Source of the DNA: Candidatus Moranbacteria bacterium CG_4_9_14_3_um_filter_45_14
GTDB taxonomy: Bacteria > Patescibacteriota > Minisyncoccia > Moranbacterales > UBA1568
Direction of reading: 5' to 3'
NCBI GenBank assembly: GCA_002790675.1
Contig: PFVP01000063.1
Span: 1-14,028 of the forward strand
DNA length: 14,028 nt
Position numbers and translations under genes: made by a program. Of this stretch, positions 1-6,374 are shown in pieces. Within the stretch, counting starts at the first letter, position 1. The number at the start of each line of letters is the position of its first letter. The notes beneath the pieces are model-generated. The model did no database searches. It was not told where the DNA came from and saw only the letters and a program-made list of their open reading frames with translations.

Positions 1-80
<80 letters not shown>

Positions 81-274
81 AAAATTGAAGTCCAATTCTA
101 CCTAGAGGTAGAAAAAAAATTCAATTTAGTTGATAACATCACTGCTATCGAATAGAGATTCTTCCGTGCAACTCCATCCCGTATAAATACGGGATCTTGT
201 TACAATTATTTTCTCTTATCCTAGAAATGAATCTTGGGATAAAAGAAAACAAGGACTAACCACAAAAAATTGTG

Positions 275-336
275 ATTTACCCAGTGAAATTACTTATCGA
301 ATGAGTACCTGCGAAGCAGGATTTCACGGGGTGAAT
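275..336 (-). other. Predicted three-way junction in the rrn leader RNA
   Basis: Outer arms 275-290 and 321-336 pair at 14 of 16 positions (mismatches 283/328 and 278/333 in the RNA). Two hairpins fill the inside completely: 291-294/304-307 (4 bp, 9-nt loop) and 308-312/316-320 (5 bp, 3-nt loop). The three helices abut with no unpaired junction bases. The role is not known; rRNA maturation or antitermination is an inference from the position downstream of boxA. Confidence 0.5.
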
Positions 337-391
337 TATTGTTTTGTTTTACTTCTTTCACGAGGGTAAATGAAGTAAAACGTTTTGGCTC

Positions 392-405
392 AATTGTTAA
401 AGAAA
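392..405 (-). promoter_or_regulatory. boxA-like rrn antitermination site
   Basis: The minus strand reads TTTCTTTAACAATT. Its CTTTAACAATT core equals the E. coli rrn leader boxA core (TGCTCTTTAACAATTTA). It lies about 140 nt downstream of the promoter. A 10-bp hairpin (346-355/372-381) follows it, in the position where a boxB-type stem-loop is often found. In known systems NusB/S10 bind boxA to keep polymerase processive through the untranslated rRNA. Confidence 0.7.
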
Positions 406-545
406 TCTCTCACCCATTTCAACACTAAGTCGGACTCAAAAAAGAGTCAGCCCGAGGCTGATCCGCTTCCGCCAGCTGGCGGATCGCGAAAAAAACAAAG
501 AGAAACAAAAGCAAACTTGAGCGTTAAACTCTAGATTGCCTCATT

Positions 546-574
546 AGTATAACGAACCATTCAAACCCTGTCAA
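546..574 (-). promoter_or_regulatory. Sigma-70-type promoter of the 16S rRNA transcript
   Basis: On the minus strand the -35 is TTGACA (574-569) and the -10 is TATACT (551-546), with a 17-bp spacer. This is the best promoter match in the window and is oriented to the 16S gene; the start should fall near 539. The sequence upstream of -35 is not a typical A/T-rich UP element but the GGTATGGGGG end of the inverted-repeat element at 575-696. That fits an RNA polymerase whose alpha subunit lacks the UP-binding domain. Confidence 0.85.
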
Positions 575-696
575 CCCCCATACCAATTGAGCTTCAATTC
601 TAGGAAATAAGCCAATATTTCTAGCGAATTTCACCTTGGTAAAAATTGTACAATAGTCTTTTTATTTATCATAATAAAGCTCAATTGGTATGGGGG
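575..696. mobile_element. Putative 122-bp MITE-like element with 20-bp perfect terminal inverted repeats
   Basis: Positions 575-594 and 677-696 are perfect 20-bp inverted repeats (outer ends CCCCCATACC / GGTATGGGGG). They are separated by 82 bp of A/T-rich DNA with no open frame of note. Immediately outside both ends stands the same tetranucleotide, TCAA (571-574 and 697-700), as expected for a target-site duplication. The left TCAA is the TTGA of the rrn -35 hexamer on the minus strand. The architecture is that of a miniature inverted-repeat transposable element; no transposase is in the window, so the parent family is unknown. It could instead be a regulatory inverted repeat. Confidence 0.6.
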
Positions 697-779
697 TCAA
701 GCCCCAATCTTCTCAAATAAATTTTCTCTTCCCCTCATAGAGATTACTTTTAAAACATGCCTCTTTAAAAGCGAAAAAC

Positions 780-1283
780 CTATTTCAAACGATTATTGAT
801 AAACAATAGAAAAAGGAGAGGTACAACCATCCAAAAGATAAGGGAGGTCGGTGAAGCGAAATAGCCGAAGGCGGTGACAGAAATATATCCGAGAGCGACC
901 TTCTGAGGGAGAAAAGAAAGGATGATGCTGACAATCATTCCGGTGACGAGTATGCTGGTCACGATCAGTCTCCAGAAAAAATCCGTCCCCGCGTTGGATA
1001 TATGTAAATCAAAAAGACGTTTATCAATAGCGGAAAGCAGAATAAGCAGAATCACGAATATTCCAACCTTGGCATACGGAGAAGTAGCAAGGATACCTGC
1101 AGGGATGATTCCGACAAAAGCAAGCGCAATATACGTGTTGATGAGAATATTGATCAATTTCCATCGTCCAAAAACAAAACCAAAAACGAGGCTCATTCCG
1201 ACGAAAAGGAGGAGGAGAGACATATCACCGGCGATATTTTTCGGTAAATGGATGGTGGTAAAGAAATTCAGGAATTGTGACAT
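780..1283 (-). CDS. Small multi-pass membrane protein of unknown function
   Basis: A 167-aa protein whose hydrophobicity indicates about five membrane segments, roughly residues 20-38, 44-66, 72-86, 102-125 and 145-163, with short charged loops (for example IDKRLFD at 86-92) and an NNRLK tail. I see no catalytic motif. The glycine-rich second half of helix 1 and the INILINTYIA stretch are loosely like CvpA-type proteins, but I would not assign that family. The start ATG at 1283 has an AAGAG about 9 nt upstream and sits about 30 nt behind a good promoter (1320-1349). The gene is divergent from the PEGA protein and ends about 80 bp before the rrn promoter element. Stop is TAG. Confidence 0.8.
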   Translation of the reverse strand: MSQFLNFFTTIHLPKNIAGDMSLLLLFVGMSLVFGFVFGRWKLINILINTYIALAFVGIIPAGILATSPYAKVGIFVILLILLSAIDKRLFDLHISNAGTDFFWRLIVTSILVTGMIVSIILSFLPQKVALGYISVTAFGYFASPTSLIFWMVVPLLFLLFINNRLK

Positions 1284-1319
1284 AAGAAAAATCTCTTCAG
1301 ATAAAGGAAATATACCGCC

Positions 1320-1349
1320 AGTCTACACTCTCTCTTACTCTTCTGTCAA
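1320..1349 (-). promoter_or_regulatory. Promoter for the 167-aa membrane protein
   Basis: On the minus strand: TTGACA (1349-1344), an 18-bp spacer, and TAGACT (1325-1320). The predicted start is about 30 nt ahead of the ATG at 1283. Confidence 0.6.
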
Positions 1350-1369
1350 AAACAGGATATCCGCTTTTC

Positions 1370-1399
1370 TTCCCAAAAATCTGCTTTTTGGGGTATACT
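1370..1399 (+). promoter_or_regulatory. Promoter for the PEGA protein, with a palindrome in the spacer
   Basis: The -10 is a clear TATACT at 1394-1399. The best -35 is TTCCCA at 1370-1375, 18 bp away and only moderate. The spacer is almost filled by a perfect inverted repeat, 1372-1379 CCCAAAAA and 1385-1392 TTTTTGGG, which could be an operator. The leader would be only about 20 nt and has no obvious Shine-Dalgarno sequence. Confidence 0.5.
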
Positions 1400-1424
1400 G
1401 AACGAGTAACCACACATCCATTCT

Positions 1425-2906
1425 ATGCGTCGTATTCGCCCATTCTTGTTCTGGCTTTTCGTTGTAATGTTCTGCTCTACCACAAGCGGGGTGCTTTTTT
1501 ATACCTTCGGTTACCGATTCAACTTCGAACGAGGTATTTTCATTTATAGCGGTTCGATATCCATCAAATCAAACCCCGAAACAGTCGACATCCGTATTGA
1601 CAATGAACTCATCCCACAAAAGAAACTCGGAATACTCAATCGATCCATCCATATTGGTGGCCTGATGCCGGGAGAACACTTCGTCGAGGTTTCTGCTCCT
1701 GGCTATTCTACCTGGTCCAAGAAGACCACCGTACAGAGCGGGCTTTCAACGGAATTTTGGAACGTCTTGCTTGTGAAAGAGAATAATCCCCCGGAAGTCA
1801 TCTCCGGAACAGCTCACGCTCTGAAAATCTTCCAGGCACGAGAGCAGGGTCTCCTGGCTATCGCAAAAAAGAGAGAGAATGTATTGACAGTAGATATCAT
1901 CGATACGAATGCCAAGACCGATGTACAGGTCTTCTCGCTCGAGAACGCCTCTCTTCCGACAGATGGCGAAGGCGAAGAAAATATCGAATGGTCACCTGAT
2001 AACCGAAAGATACTCATCCCAGTGGAGCAGACAGGCAAGCATATGTATTTCATCGTCGATATCGCGAACAAACACGCAATCTCTCTCGATGATATCGCGC
2101 AAAGCAAAGTCGCAAATATCATCCAAAATCCACGCTGGGATCCAGCCAATCGAGACTTCATCCTATATCGTGGAGGAAATGTCCTCTACCGCATTGACGC
2201 AGGGGCAACCGACCCTACACCTCTTTTCGTGAAGGAAAATGTACGTGACTATAGCCTCTCTGGACAAGACATCTACTATCTGAGCCAAGACAATGGCATC
2301 GTCTACCGAATTCCTGCGGGGAGCATCGATACCAAGCCGACTCAAATCACCACTATGCCTATCATAATGCTCTCTGACAGTCCATATATATTGATTCTCT
2401 ATGATGATGCACGTCTGACCATACGGGAGCAAAAAACAGGAAAATTGTGGGTCTACAACAGAATTTCACCGTCTCGGATCATTTTCAAAGAACTTGTCGA
2501 AAAAGATGCAATGGGGGTGCAATTTTCCGACGATGGGAAGAAACTTCTCTTCTTTACGAACAATGAGATATCTGTCTACTTCGTGCGTGATTGGGAGGCA
2601 CAGCCGATACGGAAGAACGACACAATCATCCAAATTGCCCGCTTCTCCAGTACAATAAAAAATATTGTGTGGGCACAAGATTATGAACACGTCCTTTTTT
2701 CTCTCGACAATAACGCAAAAATCATCGAGCTCGATAATCGTGATCGCAGAAATATAGCTGATTTTTCGACATTCCCTTCTCCACTCCTCCAGATTCTCCC
2801 TCGTTTCGATGAGAACTTTATTTATTTCGTATCATCCGCGAACGAAGAAACAGATACCGTCAGTCGCGAACAATTTACTAAAAAAACTGGCCTCCTTGGA
2901 TTCTAA
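1425..2906 (+). CDS. Membrane-anchored PEGA-domain protein with propeller-like repeats
   Basis: 493 aa. Residues 8-29 are a single hydrophobic segment behind MRRIR, so the protein is probably anchored by its N-terminus with the rest outside. Residues 43-118 fit a PEGA domain, a small surface-exposed beta domain: GSISIKSNPETVDIRIDN, then LMPGEHFVEVSAPGYSTW. From about residue 130 to 480 there are repeated beta-strand units with aromatic/Asp turn motifs such as IEWSPDNRKILIP, PRWDPANRDFILY, VQFSDDGKKLLFF and IVWAQDYEHVLFS. These suggest a WD40/TolB-like propeller. Both features fit binding or scaffolding rather than catalysis; the ligand is unknown. The start follows a TATACT promoter by 25 nt. 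The HD-GYP-like gene starts 20 bp downstream and is probably co-transcribed. Confidence 0.85.
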   Translation: MRRIRPFLFWLFVVMFCSTTSGVLFYTFGYRFNFERGIFIYSGSISIKSNPETVDIRIDNELIPQKKLGILNRSIHIGGLMPGEHFVEVSAPGYSTWSKKTTVQSGLSTEFWNVLLVKENNPPEVISGTAHALKIFQAREQGLLAIAKKRENVLTVDIIDTNAKTDVQVFSLENASLPTDGEGEENIEWSPDNRKILIPVEQTGKHMYFIVDIANKHAISLDDIAQSKVANIIQNPRWDPANRDFILYRGGNVLYRIDAGATDPTPLFVKENVRDYSLSGQDIYYLSQDNGIVYRIPAGSIDTKPTQITTMPIIMLSDSPYILILYDDARLTIREQKTGKLWVYNRISPSRIIFKELVEKDAMGVQFSDDGKKLLFFTNNEISVYFVRDWEAQPIRKNDTIIQIARFSSTIKNIVWAQDYEHVLFSLDNNAKIIELDNRDRRNIADFSTFPSPLLQILPRFDENFIYFVSSANEETDTVSREQFTKKTGLLGF

Positions 2907-2926
2907 AAATTTTTTCTTATGTTCCT

Positions 2927-4075
2927 ATGACATTCAGCGAAAACATATTTGGTACTGCAAACAAGAGAGCAGAATCCTCTCAAATTACTCCTCATAAGCT
3001 CAGCGATCAAAATCTGGCGGATCGTTCTAAACAGGAACAGGCCGAAGAACAACTCTGCGTCGGTTTTGATACCGTTTTAGAGAAACTGAAGCAAAACCCT
3101 GAAACATTGCGTAACCAAATCGAAAAACTGAAAAACCTCCCTGATTGTAATGGTATTCTCGGAAAACTCACCCCTTACTTTACAGAAGAACACTGGGAAA
3201 TAGCAGCCACGCTTGAAGCCTATGATAAACGCACGTTTGATCATTCTCTCCGTGTGGCTACATTCGTCTATGATATGACTAACAACGGAGGAGAAACAGA
3301 AATCTACTTAAGACAGTGTATCCATATGGAAGAAAGTTCCCTTGGAGAACTCTTCACTGCCGCTCTTTTCCATGATATTGGCAAAACAACCATACCGTGT
3401 GACATTTTACACGATTTTCATTCGCGTAGGGAATGGGCAAAACGAGCGAATATGTGGGCAGAGAAAAATAACCACACCCCTTATTTTGACTCAGAGAAAC
3501 TGGAGGAATTCAGTGAAGTTGAACTTGATCACTACTTTATGCGAATGTACAAAGATATTGGTTCTGATCCTCTCGATATCGTTCCTATTGAAGGGATTTT
3601 CGATCCTGAAAGCATTGGAAAATTGAAACACTGCGGTATTACTCCGCAATCTACTTTCCGAAAGGTTCTCGAGTACCATGAACGAGCTACCAAAGCAATC
3701 TTGCGTCGAAAAAAGATGTATATTGCATCAGACATCGCTTCACGACACCATAATTATGATGGTAAACCGATTCGTTCTGAACGATATCCGACTGAAATCT
3801 CTTCTCTTCGCCTTGGATTTGAGCTTTCACTACTCCGCTCTATGGACATTTATGACGCGCTCACATCAATCGACCGCTCATATAAAAAATCTTACCATCC
3901 TCTTTTGGCACTTGAAATACTTATCAAAGAAACAGAGACGGAATTCATCGAACCACAACTGACAAAATATGTCATCCGCGATCTCTACAAAAAAATCGAA
4001 GCTTCTCACCATGCTATCCCTAACAATGATGCTGAATCACAAGCACAGAAGAAAATTCTCGCCTTCATTACCTAA
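2927..4075 (+). CDS. HD-GYP-like metal-dependent phosphohydrolase
   Basis: 382 aa, cytosolic (no signal or membrane segment). Metal-ligand motifs appear in family order: H106 (TFDHSLRVA), H149-D150 with K153 (ALFHDIGKTTIP), H251 (LEYHERATKAIL), H274-H275 with D278 (SRHHNYDGKP...RYP), and D307/D310 followed by ALTSIDRSYK. This matches the HD-GYP pattern HDIGK, HHE..DG.GYP and D..DALTS.R.YK, with GYP degenerated to RYP. Known HD-GYP enzymes hydrolyse cyclic di-GMP or related signals. About 95 residues separate HD from H251, where typical members have about 30, so there is an insert of some 65 aa rich in charged and aromatic residues. The first 80 residues look helical and hydrophilic. The substrate is not established. 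Alternative: a general HD-domain nucleotide phosphohydrolase. Confidence 0.8.
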   Translation: MTFSENIFGTANKRAESSQITPHKLSDQNLADRSKQEQAEEQLCVGFDTVLEKLKQNPETLRNQIEKLKNLPDCNGILGKLTPYFTEEHWEIAATLEAYDKRTFDHSLRVATFVYDMTNNGGETEIYLRQCIHMEESSLGELFTAALFHDIGKTTIPCDILHDFHSRREWAKRANMWAEKNNHTPYFDSEKLEEFSEVELDHYFMRMYKDIGSDPLDIVPIEGIFDPESIGKLKHCGITPQSTFRKVLEYHERATKAILRRKKMYIASDIASRHHNYDGKPIRSERYPTEISSLRLGFELSLLRSMDIYDALTSIDRSYKKSYHPLLALEILIKETETEFIEPQLTKYVIRDLYKKIEASHHAIPNNDAESQAQKKILAFIT

Positions 4076-4100
4076 ATAAAAACCGCCCCGTAAAGAGCGG
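4074..4100 (-). terminator. Intrinsic terminator of the ribosomal-protein operon
   Basis: On the minus strand CCGCTC (4100-4095) pairs with GGGCGG (4088-4083) around a 6-nt loop, followed by TTTTTATTT (4082-4074). It lies 22 bp past the rpsI stop and touches the stop codon of the convergent HD-GYP-like gene. On the plus strand there is no comparable T-run. Confidence 0.8.
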
Positions 4101-4121
4101 CTGTTAAAATTTGTACAAAAA

Positions 4122-4652
4122 CTAACGTTTTGCCCACTGTGGTGCGCGACGAGCTTTTTTGAGACCTGGTTTTTTACGTTCTACGGCACGAGCATCACGA
4201 GTGAGGAATCTCTGAGCCTTGAGGACAGGGCGAAGGAGGATATCATGTTTGATGAGACAACGTGCCACACCAAGCTTGATAGCATCGGCTTGACCATGGA
4301 GGCCTCCGCCACGAACAACAACCGATACTCGGAATGATGTTTCCAGCCCTGTCGTTTTCATCGGCGAGAGTGCCATTGTTTCGAATGCCACTGTACCGAA
4401 ATATTCACGGATAGATTTTTTGTTCACGATCGCTCCTTCTGCTTCAGTACTCGGATACAGACGCACCTGAGCAACAGCTGTCTTACGACGACCGACCGCA
4501 TATACATACTGTTCAGGAACAGATGCTTTCTCAGCCTTGATAAAAGCAGGTGTGGCAGAAACGACTTTCTTCTTTCTGACAGTCGGTTTCTTGGCCGTCT
4601 TCACTTTCTCCTCCGGATTGATCTCTTTTTTCGTTGTTGCTTTCGTTGCCAT
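4122..4652 (-). CDS. rpsI: Small ribosomal subunit protein uS9
   Basis: 176 aa against about 130 in E. coli. The S9 core begins at about residue 48 (QYVYAVGRRKTAVAQVRLYP) and contains AVGRRKTA, the GGGLHGQADAIKLGVARCL block and the basic C-terminus KKARRAPQWAKR, which in S9 reaches the P-site tRNA. The first ~47 residues are an extra lysine/alanine/threonine-rich tail, probably disordered. The gene is last in the operon, 7 bp after rplM, and ends just ahead of the terminator. No clear Shine-Dalgarno sequence precedes the ATG; translational coupling to rplM is likely. Stop is TAG. Confidence 0.97.
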   Translation of the reverse strand: MATKATTKKEINPEEKVKTAKKPTVRKKKVVSATPAFIKAEKASVPEQYVYAVGRRKTAVAQVRLYPSTEAEGAIVNKKSIREYFGTVAFETMALSPMKTTGLETSFRVSVVVRGGGLHGQADAIKLGVARCLIKHDILLRPVLKAQRFLTRDARAVERKKPGLKKARRAPQWAKR

Positions 4653-4659
4653 AATTCGT

Positions 4660-5076
4660 TTATTCGTGAGTCACGTGGATAATCTTCTCCTGATGATCGC
4701 TCCCCTTGTTGATATGCAGTCTCCGAAGCATCTTTCCGCGCAAAGCATTTTTCGGAAGCATATTATAAACCGCTTGCCAAATTATTTTACGAGAATCCTT
4801 CTTCATCTGGTCTTCAAAATTGATAGAAGTGATACCACCTGGATACCCACTGAAACGGTGATACATCTTCTTCTTATCTTTATTCTCTGTGACCGTTACC
4901 GTATCGGAATTGATGATAACGACAAAATCACCTCCATCGATATGTGGAGCATAGCCTACTTTGTTCTTGCCCATAAGCAGACGGGCGATTTCTGTCGACA
5001 ATCGACCAAGCACCTTCCCTTTGGCATCAAAGAGATGGTATTTCCGATCAATCATTGTTCTTTTATTCTGTGCCAT
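4660..5076 (-). CDS. rplM: Large ribosomal subunit protein uL13
   Basis: 138 aa, close to the usual 142. Recognisable L13 blocks: RKYHLFDAKGKVLGRLSTEIA, LLMGKNK, GGDFVVIINSD, TENKDKKKMYHRFSGYPGG and the NMLPKNALRGKMLRRLHI segment near the C-terminus. L13 is an early-assembling 23S-binding protein. As in most bacteria it directly precedes rpsI (7-bp gap). It follows rplQ by 11 bp, so L13/S9 are joined to the alpha operon rather than standing alone as in E. coli. Confidence 0.97.
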   Translation of the reverse strand: MAQNKRTMIDRKYHLFDAKGKVLGRLSTEIARLLMGKNKVGYAPHIDGGDFVVIINSDTVTVTENKDKKKMYHRFSGYPGGITSINFEDQMKKDSRKIIWQAVYNMLPKNALRGKMLRRLHINKGSDHQEKIIHVTHE

Positions 5077-5087
5077 AAGGTTCTCGT

Positions 5088-5453
5088 TTATACAAACTCA
5101 ATAATTGCCATTTCTGCGGCATCACTTTTGCGCCGTTCCAACTTCACGATACGGGTGTATCCGCTGACACGCCCTTCGAAACGGACACCGAATTCACCCA
5201 AAAGTTTCTTCGATGCCACTTCAGGAATTATACTCTGAAATTCACGGGTAATAGCGACGCGACGAACAGCATCGTTTCTCCCCACTTTCACCTTGTTGAT
5301 GATCTGATCAATGAAATTCTTGATCTCTTTCGCCTTGGCTTCTGTCGTAATAATACGTTCATGTAAAATAAGACTCCCTAAAAGGGTTCTGATAAGTGCT
5401 CTCCTTTGATTTCGTCCGCGACTGAGGACGCGTCCTGCATGTCTGTGTTTCAT
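5088..5453 (-). CDS. rplQ: Large ribosomal subunit protein bL17
   Basis: 121 aa, normal length for L17. The N-terminus MKHRHAGRVLSRGRNQRRAL and the LLGSLILHERIITTEAKAKE stretch are typical of the family, as is the basic region through residue 75. The C-terminus GRVSGYTRIVKLERRKSDAAEMAIIEFV matches the usual GGYTRI.K...R.GD.A.MA.IE.V ending. L17 binds 23S rRNA near the exit tunnel side. It sits between rpoA (21-bp gap) and rplM (11-bp gap), the normal neighbour of rpoA. Stop is TAA. Confidence 0.97.
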   Translation of the reverse strand: MKHRHAGRVLSRGRNQRRALIRTLLGSLILHERIITTEAKAKEIKNFIDQIINKVKVGRNDAVRRVAITREFQSIIPEVASKKLLGEFGVRFEGRVSGYTRIVKLERRKSDAAEMAIIEFV

Positions 5454-5474
5454 ATACGCTCTTTATCAGGAGTA

Positions 5475-6356
5475 TTACTCTGCTGCTCCTTCTTTGTCAG
5501 CCTTGGCAGATTTCTTCTTCGTGACTTTCTTCGGTTTTCCACCTGAGGCGGATCCGCCTTTGGCGGACTTTCCCTCAACAGCTGTTTCTTTGACTTCTGG
5601 AATATCTCCTTCTACTTCAGTGAGTGAGGAAAATTGAGAAACAAGAATGGCAACGCTTTTCTCAAAAGCTTCTACTGGGGAAATACTTCCATCCGTTACT
5701 ACCTCGAGTGTCACTTTATCATAATCGGTTCTCTTACCGACACGCATATTTTCAATCTCATAATTCACACGCTTAACCGGTGTATAAATCGAGTCGATAG
5801 CGATAACGTCGATTTCATAATCTTCACGTTCACGGCTTTCTACCGGAACGTAACCGATTCCCTTATCGACTTCCACTTCCATTTCAAATTCAGTTTTCTT
5901 GTCTGTAATCGTTGCAATAATCTGATCAGGGTTCACTACTTCGACATCGGATGAGGTCTTGAACTGAGCCGCTGTCAATACGCCCTCACCCTTGCTCTTC
6001 AAAGTGATTTTCACTGTCTCATCTCCGTGAAGATTGAAACGAACTTGCTTCAAGTTGAGGATGATCTGCACGACATCTTCCATTACACCTGGGATGGTAG
6101 AAAATTCATGAGAAACTCCTTTGATCTTGATAGATTTGGCGGCAGCTCCGTCGAGAGAGGAGAGAAGGACACGCCGAAGAGCGTTACCCACCGTCGTTCC
6201 ATATCCGGGATAGCAACCAAGGATTTCAAACTTACCGTGATTTGTTCCCAATGCCGTGTACTTCGGCTTTAAAGGAGAAGCGATTATCTGCATACCGTTT
6301 TGTGGTTTCGGATGGACTGTCGGACCTGTTTCGTATGGACCGTTCACCGGAAACAT
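5475..6356 (-). CDS. rpoA: RNA polymerase alpha subunit lacking the C-terminal domain
   Basis: 293 aa. Residues about 23-247 are the alpha N-terminal domain that dimerises and assembles beta/beta': GTTVGNALRRVLLSSLDG (52-70), TIPGVMEDVVQIILNLK (87-103), GIGYVPVESRE (167-177), the DSIYTPVKRVNYEIENMRVGKR region (188-209) and SPVEAFEKSVAILVSQF (226-242). E. coli alpha then has a linker and a ~75-aa CTD that contacts UP elements and activators. Here only ~45 residues follow, rich in Lys, Ala, Gly and Ser (KPKKVTKKKSAKADKEG), with no CTD. The next gene begins 21 bp on, so no separate CTD is encoded here. The tail contains a GGCGGA/TCCGCC palindrome in frame (5553-5567). The start at 6356 lies 18 bp after rpsD; M22 (6293) is a plausible alternative and fits the E. 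coli N-terminus better. Confidence 0.95.
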   Translation of the reverse strand: MFPVNGPYETGPTVHPKPQNGMQIIASPLKPKYTALGTNHGKFEILGCYPGYGTTVGNALRRVLLSSLDGAAAKSIKIKGVSHEFSTIPGVMEDVVQIILNLKQVRFNLHGDETVKITLKSKGEGVLTAAQFKTSSDVEVVNPDQIIATITDKKTEFEMEVEVDKGIGYVPVESREREDYEIDVIAIDSIYTPVKRVNYEIENMRVGKRTDYDKVTLEVVTDGSISPVEAFEKSVAILVSQFSSLTEVEGDIPEVKETAVEGKSAKGGSASGGKPKKVTKKKSAKADKEGAAE

Positions 6357-6374
6357 TGTTAGGTATTAATTAAA

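Larger units (their letters stand above)
81..540 (-). other. 16S rRNA leader (transcribed spacer) with several hairpins
   Basis: There is no gene in this 460-nt stretch between the rrn promoter and the 16S 5' end. It is rich in inverted repeats that would form in the minus-strand RNA: 178-183/188-193 (6 bp), 209-221/237-249 (13 bp with one G-U), 346-355/372-381 (10 bp), 433-437/444-448 (5 bp, T6 loop on the minus strand), a palindrome at 468-483, and a three-way junction at 275-336 listed separately. A leader of this length with a boxA and hairpins is normal for rRNA operons. The partner strand for the RNase III processing stem would lie 3' of 16S, outside the window. Confidence 0.75.

Noticed and set aside
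922..1401. Plus-strand open frame of 159 codons
   Set aside because: It covers the 167-aa membrane gene in antisense, lacks a promoter, and reads as a basic random sequence.
4537..5238. Long open frame on the plus strand (233 codons)
   Set aside because: It runs antisense across rpsI, rplM and rplQ, which are unmistakable; its translation has no family features.
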